Source of the DNA: an uncultured Aquimarina sp.
Lineage (GTDB): Bacteria > Bacteroidota > Bacteroidia > Flavobacteriales > Flavobacteriaceae
DNA length: 36,275 nt
Reading direction: 5' to 3'
Assembly: GCF_947492965.1 (NCBI RefSeq)
Contig: NZ_CANLOZ010000019.1
Coordinates: forward strand, 1-36,275
In this document: piece by piece, positions 1 through 9,636 of the stretch
How positions within the stretch are numbered: the stretch's first letter is position 1
Layout: each line of letters opens with the position of its first letter
Translations under genes and position numbers: made by a program
The notes under the pieces: generated by a model
What the model was told of the DNA's origin: nothing
What the model saw: only the letters and a program-made list of their open reading frames with translations
The model's database searches: none

Positions 1-2630
1 GTTGCTGTAAAATGATATACGCCTGCATCTACCGCGGTAGCATTAGCTATTACTAAATCTTTATTGGTAGCTCCTGGAATAATAGCTCCATCTTTATACC
101 ACTGGTAATTATTATTAGCACTCGTTAGCGCAGTACTGCTTAAGGTTATAGAACCATTCTCTGTTACGGATACTGTTTCGGTTTCGTCTACTTTGGCTTG
201 TAATAAATAATTGAACGTAGTTAGATTCCCTTGATAGGTATCAAACTCTATTTCAAAATCACTAAAAACAAAATTATTTTGTTGAAGCCCTAAAACATTT
301 AGAATATCAGAATTAGCTAATGCTCCAAATTCTGATGGAACTCTCCCCGACATCTGGTTTTGGGCTACACCTAAATGATTTAAATTCGATAATTGGCTAA
401 AAGAAGAAGGAATTGAACCAGAAATATTATTGGTAGTTATATCTAAAAACTTCAATGTACTTCTATTTCCCAAAGATGAAGGAATCTCTCCACTTAATTG
501 ATTTCTATTTAAACTAATTACTTCTAAAGTGGGAATATTAGCAAGTTCTGAAGGGATTTCGCCTTCTAAACCATTCCAAAATAATCGCAAATTAATAAGA
601 TTAGGTAAGTTTCCTAACTCAGTCGGGATTATACCACTTAACCTGTTATTTCCTAAGTTCAATTCTTGTAACGAAGATAAATTTCCTAATGAAGCAGGAA
701 TTGCTCCTGTTATCTTATTTCTCTCTAAATGCAATACCTCTAGACTTGATAAGTTACCAAGCTCTGAAGGAAGTGGACCATCTAAATTATTAATATAAAG
801 TCTTAGTTGTTTTAGCTTAGACAGATTTCCAATAGAGGCTGGAATTGTTCCAGAAATTTGAGTTTCATGTAGATGTAACGCCTCAAGATTCAAAAGATTC
901 CCAAACTCATTTGGGATTGAACCTGTTAATCCATTACGATAAAGGCTTAAGGTCACTAAATTAGTGAGATTACCCAGTGATGCAGGAATTTCACCCGTAA
1001 ATTGATTCGATCCAAAATGCAAAAGAGTAAGGTTTGTCATATTTCCAACGGAAGCTGGAATCGTTCCTGTTAGTGCATTTCTTTCGAACGTTACAGTCTC
1101 TAAATGTATTAAGTCACTAAAATTATCAGGTAATGGACCCGCCAATCCATTTAATGCCAAAATAAGATTTGTTACTTTTCCATCGGTAACTGTTACTCCA
1201 TGCCAATCGCATACTGGAGCGTCCGTCAACCAATTTGTGCTGTTCCGCCAATTTGGTCCGTCCGTATTATTATACAAATCGATTAACGCTTGTTTTTCGG
1301 AAGCTGATACTCCACAACCAACCTCTAAAGTAATTGGATTTCTTGTTAAAGTGAGATCAGTAATTATATTATTGGTAGCTGTAAAATGATAAACACCTTC
1401 ATCTGTATCAGAAATATTATTTATGGTATAACTTCTTGCATTAGCTCCAGGTATAGCAACATTATTTTTAAACCACTGATAACTGTTATTTGTGCTTGAA
1501 AGATCCGAAGTCGTTAAAGTAATACTCTCTCCAATAGATGCAGAAACAGTTTCCGTTTCATCCACTTTAGATTGCTCTAAATAAGAAAAAGTAGTTAAAT
1601 TATTTTTATAAACATTAAAATCTGATTCAAAATCCACAAAAACCAACTCATTTCTAGACAATTGGAAATTTTTAAACACCCCTGATAAAGCAGAAGTAGC
1701 AAAACTAGATGGCACTTGACCAGTAATTTTATTTGATTGAATTCCAAAAACTTCAAGACTTGGTAGACCTCCTAAAACGTCTGGAAGAGGTCCTTCAATA
1801 AAGTTACTAGATAGATATAATGTTTTAAGATTTGTTAAGTTCCCAAATGTACCAGGTATTCTACCTGTCAATTGGTTACTTTCCATTGATAAGAATGTAA
1901 GGTTTATTAAATTTCCAAATGATTCTGGTATTGAACCGGAAATAGCATTTCTAAACAAATTTATACTGGTAAGATTTGTTAAGTTACCTAATTCACTAGG
2001 AATAGCTCCAGATAATCTATTATAATTAAGATCTATTATTTCTAAATTAGATAAACTTCCAATCTCAGAAGGTATCTCTTCCTCTAAATTATTTCTAAAT
2101 AAAATCAAACGTTCCAGACTACTCAAATTACCTAAAGATGCAGGAATTGAGCCAGATAATTGGTTGGCAAATAAGGATAAGTTTGTTAGGTTTGATAAAT
2201 TACCTAAGGATGCAGGAATACTTCCGGTAAAGCCATTCGATCCAAAATTTAACACCTTTAAAGCGGTCATATTTCCAATTGAAGGAGGAATACTTCCTGA
2301 TATTGCATTACGCTCTAAAATAAAACTCTCTACATTAACTAGCGTATCAAATACATCTGGTAAAGGTCCTCGAATTCTATTTATAAAAATGGTAATATTT
2401 TTAAGATGAATTAAATCTCCAAAAGAATCTGGAATTACACCATCTAATCCATTATTGGAAAAACTTACTCCTACAACTTTGTCATCGACTACAGTAACTC
2501 CAAACCAACTACTAACCGGGGTCTCTGTTAACCAATTTGTGTTGTTAGTCCAGTTTGGACCATCTGTGCTATTATAAAAATCAATTAACGCTTGGCGTTC
2601 TTGAGGTGAAACCTGAGCAGATAATGTATG
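1..2630 (-). repeat. Tandem LRR-Ig modules, with nested 72-bp LRR units
   Basis: Two long intragenic modules lie head to tail. The Ig-domain ends match at 7 and 1381 (offset 1374 bp), while the LRR caps match at about 1282 and 2584 (offset 1302 bp). The 72-bp difference is exactly one 24-residue LRR: 11 repeats in the first module, 12 in the second. Nested units recur every 72 bp between roughly 320-1175 and 1690-2480. The modules have diverged and are not identical copies. Confidence 0.85.
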
Positions 2631-2705
2631 AGTTACAATATTAATAACAGCAATTAATATTAAAACACTTTTTATTCTGTATTGAATATATGTTAAACCT
2701 TTCAT
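1..2705 (-). CDS. Exported leucine-rich-repeat / Ig-like modular surface protein (C-terminus off the window)
   Basis: The reading frame is open from an ATG at 2705 to the left edge (about 901 codons seen), so the C-terminus is missing. A Sec signal peptide of about 30 residues ends in LSA before QVSPQER. Two modules follow. Each has a cap with the motif ALIDxYNxTDGPNW and a WxGVTV box, then plant-type 24-residue LRRs (pattern NLxxLxLxxNxLxGxIPxxLGNL), a linker containing KVDETETVS, and an Ig-like domain with YQW and the motif DxGVYHFTAT. Module one has 11 LRRs and module two has 12. Plant-type LRR proteins are usually surface adhesins or binding proteins; the ligand is unknown. It is the last visible gene of a minus-strand operon, 37 bp after the giant-protein gene. 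The anchoring or secretion signal (for example a type IX CTD) would lie outside the window. Confidence 0.9.
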   Translation of the reverse strand, partial: MKGLTYIQYRIKSVLILIAVINIVTHTLSAQVSPQERQALIDFYNSTDGPNWTNNTNWLTETPVSSWFGVTVVDDKVVGVSFSNNGLDGVIPDSFGDLIHLKNITIFINRIRGPLPDVFDTLVNVESFILERNAISGSIPPSIGNMTALKVLNFGSNGFTGSIPASLGNLSNLTNLSLFANQLSGSIPASLGNLSSLERLILFRNNLEEEIPSEIGSLSNLEIIDLNYNRLSGAIPSELGNLTNLTSINLFRNAISGSIPESFGNLINLTFLSMESNQLTGRIPGTFGNLTNLKTLYLSSNFIEGPLPDVLGGLPSLEVFGIQSNKITGQVPSSFATSALSGVFKNFQLSRNELVFVDFESDFNVYKNNLTTFSYLEQSKVDETETVSASIGESITLTTSDLSSTNNSYQWFKNNVAIPGANARSYTINNISDTDEGVYHFTATNNIITDLTLTRNPITLEVGCGVSASEKQALIDLYNNTDGPNWRNSTNWLTDAPVCDWHGVTVTDGKVTNLILALNGLAGPLPDNFSDLIHLETVTFERNALTGTIPASVGNMTNLTLLHFGSNQFTGEIPASLGNLTNLVTLSLYRNGLTGSIPNEFGNLLNLEALHLHETQISGTIPASIGNLSKLKQLRLYINNLDGPLPSELGNLSSLEVLHLERNKITGAIPASLGNLSSLQELNLGNNRLSGIIPTELGNLPNLINLRLFWNGLEGEIPSELANIPTLEVISLNRNQLSGEIPSSLGNRSTLKFLDITTNNISGSIPSSFSQLSNLNHLGVAQNQMSGRVPSEFGALANSDILNVLGLQQNNFVFSDFEIEFDTYQGNLTTFNYLLQAKVDETETVSVTENGSITLSSTALTSANNNYQWYKDGAIIPGATNKDLVIANATAVDAGVYHFTA

Positions 2706-2742
2706 ATATCTTTTTTAATGTTTTTTCTTCTTGATGAAACTC

Positions 2743-5700
2743 TTAATTAATTGGAAGCCAAACAGGTGGATTTACATTATGACATTTATCATAACCTACA
2801 GCTCTTAGATCTATAGAGGTCCCTTGAATTGGTTCTAAAGTAGATTTGTGTAATAGTACAAATTCTAACCTCCAAATATTCTTATCACTGGAGTTACCAG
2901 GTCTACCTTTAGCGACATCTAAATCATATTCAATAAACTTTGTTCCTGTATCACCTAACACTATTTCTCTATCCTTAAAAATTAATATATCACCAGCCTG
3001 AAGTCCTTCATGCGTAAATTGAACAATTTTATTAAACCTTACTGCCATTTGCCTAAATCCTCTTTCATGCACTATAAACGCAAAATATACATCATCATTT
3101 GGTGTACCATGAATGGTAAATTTAGCTTTTCGGCCATGACATTCTTGTCCTGTCCAAACATTATCTTTAGTATAAACTCCTTTTATTATTGGTTCGGACA
3201 TATCATCACACTCGTCACCTATACCATCTCCATCGTAATCAGCCTGATCTGGATTATAAGTATACGGGCAATTATCCGCTGGGTTATCTACATTATCAAT
3301 AACCTCATCTATATTAGTAATACCATCATCATCTGGATCCAGATCTTCCTCTAATTCCCCAATTAAACTAGTAGTTTGATCCGCACTACCATTACTTCCT
3401 GCAGGTACCAGTAAACTAGATCGACCTGAATGTGAGGCTTCTTCCGTAATCACAATACCTCCATCTCCATCTCTATCAATCGCTTCGCGGAAATTAAAAT
3501 GATGTCCTAGTGCATTTCTAAAATAGGAGTCTTCAAAATTATCTGCTCCCATATATCTGTATCTACTATTGGAAGTAACCGCAGTAGGTAATGTAAAGTT
3601 ATACCCATATTGTGCAGAAGAATATCTATCTAACGCATCTTTATTCTCTATTTCAGCACCGTATGGGCTATACTGTGTTACTTCACTAGCAAAGGTCCAT
3701 TCTCTTGATTGTTCGTGAGCGATCATTTTCCACACTCCATTTTCTAGCTCATAAAACGGTTGGAAGCTTTTGAAATAACCTTCTCGTCTATTAAATGCCT
3801 CATTACTTTGGCCTTCTGCAATTTTAGCTCTTTCTACTAAATACGCGTATGACTTTTTGGCTCTCCATTCTCCCTTTATATTCTCTAAATATGGATTAAA
3901 ACCATAACTACTAATTTCTACATTTTTTAAATCATCTTCATGAATACTTTTAAGATCTCCTTCACATTGTCCATTCCAAAAATCACTATATTCCACAGCA
4001 CTTGCGTTTACAATACGTAAATTATCAGTACTGGAAGTGCTATTCTGTGTAAAGTCTAATGTAGAAATACTTCCTCCTATTTTTCCTTCAATTGGGTTCT
4101 TCATCATAGTAATAGAAGCCATATTCGCCGACTGTTGATTTCGATATCCTGAACGGATAATCTTGAAATTTATACTATTAGTAAATGTCTCACCTTTATC
4201 TAATAATTTACCATCTCTATCCATAAGACGAACTCCGTTGTTAGCACTATTAATACCAACAACCCAAGCTCTAGTAGCATCTCTATCAGCGCTGATTAAG
4301 AGTTCATCTCCTGTACTAAAGAATCCTCTTACATCTCTACCGTAACTAAAATAATCTCCATTTTTCACCAACTCTCCGGTTGCTCCAATATTGATAGAGG
4401 CTTGCGCCATATTTTTATAATCTTTACCCCAGTAAGCAGGAAAATTAAAATTGTAATACTGATCATCATACTCATTTACGGTCTTGGTTAAAAGGACCTG
4501 TCCTGTACTAGCATCCCAAGCTTCATTCACTGTACTTACTTGTGATCCTAAATCCTTTGCAATTTTCTCCTTTAAAATTCCAGTCGTATGAATCACTTTT
4601 GTGGTAGTTGTGGTATGTAATGTTGATATGATCTCTGATCTTTCGGGTGGAGCAGTCGGAATAATAATTGGAAAAATACCAATAATCAAAGTCGCTACAT
4701 TCCCTTGAATACCAAATACTGATGATTTAGAATAATTCTCTCTAAAATCATTAATTACATCATATTGTACTCCAATTTCTCTTTCTGTTATAGCACCATC
4801 TTTTCCAATGGTAACAAGGTTGTTATCCAATACAGTCTCGTCTTCTTCGCTCGTACTATATTTATAATCTACCCCCGATATAAACTCATCATATTCGTTA
4901 TAAACACTTTGAGACTTGGTTTTACCGTTCATGTCGTTTGTATGCACTACGAATCCTTGTGATAAAGTAAGCTCCGATTTTACAGACACTTTCAATCCAA
5001 AAAGTCCTTTCAATACATTTGCTACTACCTCTTTATCATTCGATTTCCAGTTAGCAGGATTATCAATATCTGTATAGTCTGCAATGGTTGGAAAATTTCT
5101 AGATGTATAAAATTCATTTACCACTTTTCCGGTAGCATGCTGTTTAATATCGTCCGAAGGGGTGTAATTTTTAACCGTCACCCTACTATATGTAATCGTT
5201 GGATTAGGAAAAAATGATTCTCCAAAAGGTTTTTCCACAAAATTCACTTCTTCTGGTCTCACTTTATCTCCACGATTGTAGAAAGGTTCTACGAATGGAT
5301 TTTCCTTACTTCCAAGAGGTTCATAAGTTGCTACTCCACTAGAAGTCCCATCTTCCTCTAAGGTATAATCGTATATCTGTCCATATCTTTTCGCATATCT
5401 ATCGATGTTAGAATCACTCCTATCTACTTCCAACATTTTATCCCATTGATCTTCTAGTAAAAGTTGCTTTACTCTACAACCTCCTCCTAACTTTTTTCCA
5501 TCGGGATGTTGTAATCGAATCCAGGATTTTTCAGGAATAAATCGTCTCGCACAGAATTCTTTATCTCTTAATCTACCATTTGGTCCTTTAAATATTTCAA
5601 TAATACCTCCAAAACTCTTTACCAACTCCTGAGCAATATCAGCAGGGTTCTGAGGATCATTTGTCAACTTCATACCGTAAACCAATCTGTTCAAGAATTT

Positions 5701-8700
5701 TCTTCCAAAATACCATCCTGCTTTAGAAATTGGGTTTACATTTCTACCACTTCCGTTTATTCCTCCCTCCAGATCTGACATCTGCATCGGAATTGCTACG
5801 TTCTTCTTCCCTGGTATATCAGATCCAAATATTATTGGATTATTTGGATTATTTAAAGCTTCTTGGTCTATTCTAAAATATCCGGTAACATAGTCAAACT
5901 CATTTTTAGAAAAATTAGGGCTATTCGTAACTCCCCCAGATTTAGACATGTTCATCATAAACTTGAAGAATACTGGTTTATCAATATATTCTCCAAGATA
6001 TCTTTGCTTGAAATCATTGACCGTATTGACGTTGTTGTCAACCTCTACAATCAAATATTTAGCATCCGATGTACCATTATAGGATCCTGGTGTATATAAA
6101 ACATCTTCAACAATGGTATCCTCGCTATTAAGTGATTTACTTGCTCCAACAACTTTGAACATCTGCATTGCCTTACGATCCTGAACATATTGATAATCAT
6201 CTGATTCGTAGGTCATTTGTAATCTACCTCCTGAAGGCAATTCTACAGAGGTAAGACTCCATGCCTGTGCAAATACATCTTGTTGCTGTTGATTTCCTTG
6301 TTCTACATATGGAAATTCTGGAGCAGTGATATCATCGTTCACATCACAACCTCCTTGGTTTGGTTTATAATTACCCCAAATATCATATCCTTTTAAATTA
6401 TAGGCTGGATTAGATTCATCACTCTGCACCCATTTTCCATTTTCATCATAAGATCCCGTTCCATAGTTAAAAGTATAAGGAGTATATTTTCCCATTTTAG
6501 AATCGCGATAGGTAAAATATACTTTCTTTAACGTTAGTTTCCCATTATTGGATAAAACCCCTTCTGCATTATAATAATCCAATTCATTATCATCTAATTC
6601 ACTATCATTTAATTCTTCTAAAAGATTGTTAGGAATTTCTTGACATTGTGAATAATCATAGATAAAATGTGCAGTCTTAATCGCTGAAGTTTCTTCTCCA
6701 TACTTTATGTATTCTGGCCTCGAATACAAAGAGATACTATCAATTTTTTGCATATGGGCAGAAGTAGCATCTCCTCCTCCATTTTCATTTTTCACTCCAC
6801 GACCATCTTTTCTGTCTGATAAATAGAAAACTGCTACATGTGTTTTAGTCTCAATACTTTTAATGTATTTGATCTCTTTTTTTCCATATATGTAACTTCC
6901 TTTTTGGTCATTTTTATCAGAATTTAATCCTGCATTAAAGGATGCTTTTTCATAAGGGATACGCCACTGATATGCATCTTCTGTAGTTTCATAATTAAAT
7001 TTAGTATACGCTCCAAAATCATCATCTGTTGGTCCATCACCTTTTCTGTCCTCATAATCTGAAGATAACACACTAGACAACAAATAGGTATGTGCAAATG
7101 GCGGTGTAGCGATCTTATTAAAATAATGATCTATTCCACTTGTATTATTGCGAGTATTTTCATCGCCATCAATAGCTACTTCTCCTAAAGCACAATCTCC
7201 ATTAGAACGCACTGCAAAAGATAATTCATCCTTTTGGATGTTATACGCTGTTTCTCCGTAGGTATATGTAGATCCATCCCCTTGTAGTATTTTCATACCA
7301 GCCTTATGATGCGGTTTTGCATGAGCATTGGTAGTGAAAGTTCCTAGTTGGAACTGATCAACATCACCTGCGGTAACAGGCTGGATGGATTGATTTCTGA
7401 TTTCCCTCTTCTTTCGCTGAATCGGTTCATTAAATATTACCTCATCATAATTATAATCGACACCATTATTTTGGTAATTCTTTATTCGATATCTATTAGC
7501 AGCATATTTACCATAGCCATTATTTCTTATCGTACCATTTCCGATAGCAGAAGTATTTCCACCAGGCTGGTCTATAGCTAGAGCCATGGCTCTATACCCA
7601 CCTAGAGTACTCTGAAATAATTCCTTTTCCTGATCTACAGAAAGCTCTCCTATAGATTTAAAATATACCTTTTCATAAGTAGGATGGTTTAACACTCTTT
7701 CCTTTAAATATTGGGTGGCATTGGTTTCCCATACTCCAGTGTGACTTTCTGAAGGAGAATTTTTATAATCCAATCCTACATGAATTCCTGATCCAATTTC
7801 AATCTCACCACCTCCTGAATTACTATCGCTTTCGTCATTTACAAACTGATCAAAAATATAGCCCGTCTGACTTCTAAAAGGACGAAACATTCCTCCTATT
7901 CCTTGTCCATTAATATTATAGAGGTCATAAGAATAATTTACCATAGGTAGTACCCGTGTATTCTTACTTACGATATCTTCTTTCTCTCTATTAAAATCTA
8001 AAATATCATTTCGTGTGGCATTCTCCGTAAACTCATATCCATACGCTTTTTCAACGTCCATTTTTCTCGCCAGGCTTTGTCGATTACCAAACGCAGTAAC
8101 TCCAACTTCACCATCTATTCCCCAAAGGTCACCTCCCACAGATATTCCAAACGTAAGTCCCGAGTTTTTAAAAGCTGTTCTTTTAGTTGGAGTAAAAGTG
8201 CTATTAATAAAAGAAACACTTCCAGATCCAGATGATTCCATCCCACCATAATTTTGTTTAACAGATGCACTCATATTAAAGGAAGTTAATCCCTGTCTAG
8301 AGTTAAAAGGTGCTCCAAAATTCAAGCGTCCTGTTACTGCATTATTGGTGGATTTATCTTTATCATTTTTAGCTGTACTAATGCTTACACTTGGTGTAAC
8401 AGTAACACCATCAGATGCTGAAGAGGTTAAATTCATCCCAACACTCACATGGTCTGCAACGGCAAAATTTAACCCAAATGATGGTTTAAAAGTGATTCCT
8501 TGATAATTGTTATGCTGTATTGTTAAACCAGCACCTCCCTTAAGTGCCTCGATACCAAATATCTGTGCATTTACATCTAAGGTCGCTCCAATCGTAAGGT
8601 TATCTTTTAGATTATTCTCATAGGTAATTTCATCTCCATTAAAATCATCTGGTATACCACGTACTTGTCGGTTAATTTGTCCTACGTTTAAATTCCAACC

Positions 8701-8988
8701 TAATCCAACCCAAGTGGATTCCTGATCCATATTAACTCCAGCATTGTACGCTAGATTTAAAGGATATCCTCCAACATCCATCACTGGAATGTTGTAATTA
8801 AAATCTCCGGATGATAAATCTACCATATCCGAAGTACCAATTGGCGTAAACGAATTAAATTCCGGTTGTGAAGGACCACTTGTTAAAGCCCATAATTGTG
8901 ATGGCTGTGCCATTTGCACTACCATCTGAATCGCTAAATAACTTGCTATAACCTTTGTTACCTTACTTTTTCGTATTGTATTGATCAT
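2743..8988 (-). CDS. Giant exported protein (2081 aa) with an RHS-like N-terminal region and TSP3 calcium-binding repeats
   Basis: ATG start and a hydrophobic leader (residues about 10-34, ending LWA), so probably exported. Residues about 45-110 carry GTSDMVDLSSGDFNYNIPV and GGYPLNLAYNAG, then WVGLGWNLN. This resembles the start of very large RHS/YD-type surface proteins of Bacteroidetes, but no clear RHS core or YD-repeat array follows. Residues about 130-330 are rich in Gly, Ser and Thr with alternating polar and hydrophobic positions, suggesting many beta strands. A hydrophobic stretch around residue 1430 contains LIIGIFPIIIP. Around 1880-1925 there are thrombospondin type-3-like Asp-rich motifs (DPDDDGI, DYDGDGIGDECDD) that would bind calcium. 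No type IX C-terminal sorting domain is obvious. It sits 21 bp after the lipoprotein gene and 37 bp before the LRR gene. Function unknown. Confidence 0.9.
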   Translation of the reverse strand: MINTIRKSKVTKVIASYLAIQMVVQMAQPSQLWALTSGPSQPEFNSFTPIGTSDMVDLSSGDFNYNIPVMDVGGYPLNLAYNAGVNMDQESTWVGLGWNLNVGQINRQVRGIPDDFNGDEITYENNLKDNLTIGATLDVNAQIFGIEALKGGAGLTIQHNNYQGITFKPSFGLNFAVADHVSVGMNLTSSASDGVTVTPSVSISTAKNDKDKSTNNAVTGRLNFGAPFNSRQGLTSFNMSASVKQNYGGMESSGSGSVSFINSTFTPTKRTAFKNSGLTFGISVGGDLWGIDGEVGVTAFGNRQSLARKMDVEKAYGYEFTENATRNDILDFNREKEDIVSKNTRVLPMVNYSYDLYNINGQGIGGMFRPFRSQTGYIFDQFVNDESDSNSGGGEIEIGSGIHVGLDYKNSPSESHTGVWETNATQYLKERVLNHPTYEKVYFKSIGELSVDQEKELFQSTLGGYRAMALAIDQPGGNTSAIGNGTIRNNGYGKYAANRYRIKNYQNNGVDYNYDEVIFNEPIQRKKREIRNQSIQPVTAGDVDQFQLGTFTTNAHAKPHHKAGMKILQGDGSTYTYGETAYNIQKDELSFAVRSNGDCALGEVAIDGDENTRNNTSGIDHYFNKIATPPFAHTYLLSSVLSSDYEDRKGDGPTDDDFGAYTKFNYETTEDAYQWRIPYEKASFNAGLNSDKNDQKGSYIYGKKEIKYIKSIETKTHVAVFYLSDRKDGRGVKNENGGGDATSAHMQKIDSISLYSRPEYIKYGEETSAIKTAHFIYDYSQCQEIPNNLLEELNDSELDDNELDYYNAEGVLSNNGKLTLKKVYFTYRDSKMGKYTPYTFNYGTGSYDENGKWVQSDESNPAYNLKGYDIWGNYKPNQGGCDVNDDITAPEFPYVEQGNQQQQDVFAQAWSLTSVELPSGGRLQMTYESDDYQYVQDRKAMQMFKVVGASKSLNSEDTIVEDVLYTPGSYNGTSDAKYLIVEVDNNVNTVNDFKQRYLGEYIDKPVFFKFMMNMSKSGGVTNSPNFSKNEFDYVTGYFRIDQEALNNPNNPIIFGSDIPGKKNVAIPMQMSDLEGGINGSGRNVNPISKAGWYFGRKFLNRLVYGMKLTNDPQNPADIAQELVKSFGGIIEIFKGPNGRLRDKEFCARRFIPEKSWIRLQHPDGKKLGGGCRVKQLLLEDQWDKMLEVDRSDSNIDRYAKRYGQIYDYTLEEDGTSSGVATYEPLGSKENPFVEPFYNRGDKVRPEEVNFVEKPFGESFFPNPTITYSRVTVKNYTPSDDIKQHATGKVVNEFYTSRNFPTIADYTDIDNPANWKSNDKEVVANVLKGLFGLKVSVKSELTLSQGFVVHTNDMNGKTKSQSVYNEYDEFISGVDYKYSTSEEDETVLDNNLVTIGKDGAITEREIGVQYDVINDFRENYSKSSVFGIQGNVATLIIGIFPIIIPTAPPERSEIISTLHTTTTTKVIHTTGILKEKIAKDLGSQVSTVNEAWDASTGQVLLTKTVNEYDDQYYNFNFPAYWGKDYKNMAQASINIGATGELVKNGDYFSYGRDVRGFFSTGDELLISADRDATRAWVVGINSANNGVRLMDRDGKLLDKGETFTNSINFKIIRSGYRNQQSANMASITMMKNPIEGKIGGSISTLDFTQNSTSSTDNLRIVNASAVEYSDFWNGQCEGDLKSIHEDDLKNVEISSYGFNPYLENIKGEWRAKKSYAYLVERAKIAEGQSNEAFNRREGYFKSFQPFYELENGVWKMIAHEQSREWTFASEVTQYSPYGAEIENKDALDRYSSAQYGYNFTLPTAVTSNSRYRYMGADNFEDSYFRNALGHHFNFREAIDRDGDGGIVITEEASHSGRSSLLVPAGSNGSADQTTSLIGELEEDLDPDDDGITNIDEVIDNVDNPADNCPYTYNPDQADYDGDGIGDECDDMSEPIIKGVYTKDNVWTGQECHGRKAKFTIHGTPNDDVYFAFIVHERGFRQMAVRFNKIVQFTHEGLQAGDILIFKDREIVLGDTGTKFIEYDLDVAKGRPGNSSDKNIWRLEFVLLHKSTLEPIQGTSIDLRAVGYDKCHNVNPPVWLPIN

Positions 8989-9009
8989 ATCACTCAGTGT
9001 GTTATACTT

Positions 9010-9603
9010 TTATAACTTAATAGGTGTTTCTTTGAAATTGAACTTCATTAACCCATTACCAAATAAATTATCTTGATAAATAAGTTTTACATTCTCATTT
9101 TCCGGAATATTTCCAAAATGCAGTAATATTCTTTTAAAAGGTGCTACTTTAAAATTTCTTTCGAATGTTACTCCGGAGCATTTAATACTGTCCCCCTTTT
9201 GAGTAACCACTTGAAAATCTTTTTCAATGTAAAATGACATATATTTTACAGACGCTTCATAATCCATGTCTGTATACTCACCTTTTAATAAATCATCTTT
9301 GCTATCATGTTGAAACTCGACCTCTATAACTCGTTCGTTTTTGAGCGATTCATAAATAGAATCTACTTTTTCTAAGTTATGAGATCCTTCATTTTTTAAA
9401 ATGTAATATTGAAGTGGAACCAATGTGGCTTTGTATTCTATATCAGAAAATAAATGGGAAATTGATTTAGATTTCCAACCCGATTGTTCCAAGTTAAAAA
9501 GCTTATATTCCGTTTCTGAAACTGAAGATTTTTTTTCCTTTTGGCAAGATGAAAACAGCAGTGTCCCTGCCAAAAAGCCCATAAGTACCCTTTTGAATAT
9601 CAT
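9010..9603 (-). CDS. Small lipoprotein of unknown function (197 aa)
   Basis: ATG start, short basic N-terminus, hydrophobic segment and lipobox LLFSSC with the lipidated Cys at residue 20, followed by QKEKKSS. It should therefore be a membrane-anchored lipoprotein. The rest is soluble, mixed alpha/beta, and matches no family I recognise. It lies between the tail-fibre-like gene (33 bp upstream) and the giant-protein gene (21 bp downstream), so it is probably co-expressed with both. It could be an accessory or anchoring factor for the giant protein, but that is only inference from position. Confidence 0.8.
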   Translation of the reverse strand: MIFKRVLMGFLAGTLLFSSCQKEKKSSVSETEYKLFNLEQSGWKSKSISHLFSDIEYKATLVPLQYYILKNEGSHNLEKVDSIYESLKNERVIEVEFQHDSKDDLLKGEYTDMDYEASVKYMSFYIEKDFQVVTQKGDSIKCSGVTFERNFKVAPFKRILLHFGNIPENENVKLIYQDNLFGNGLMKFNFKETPIKL

Positions 9604-9636
9604 AGTTTTATGAAAAATGAAGTGAAATTTTAGAGA

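Noticed and set aside
3010..8251. Several plus-strand open frames of 60-114 codons inside the giant-protein gene
   Set aside because: They lie antisense to a continuous 2081-codon gene, have biased composition, no leader or domain, and are best explained as shadows.
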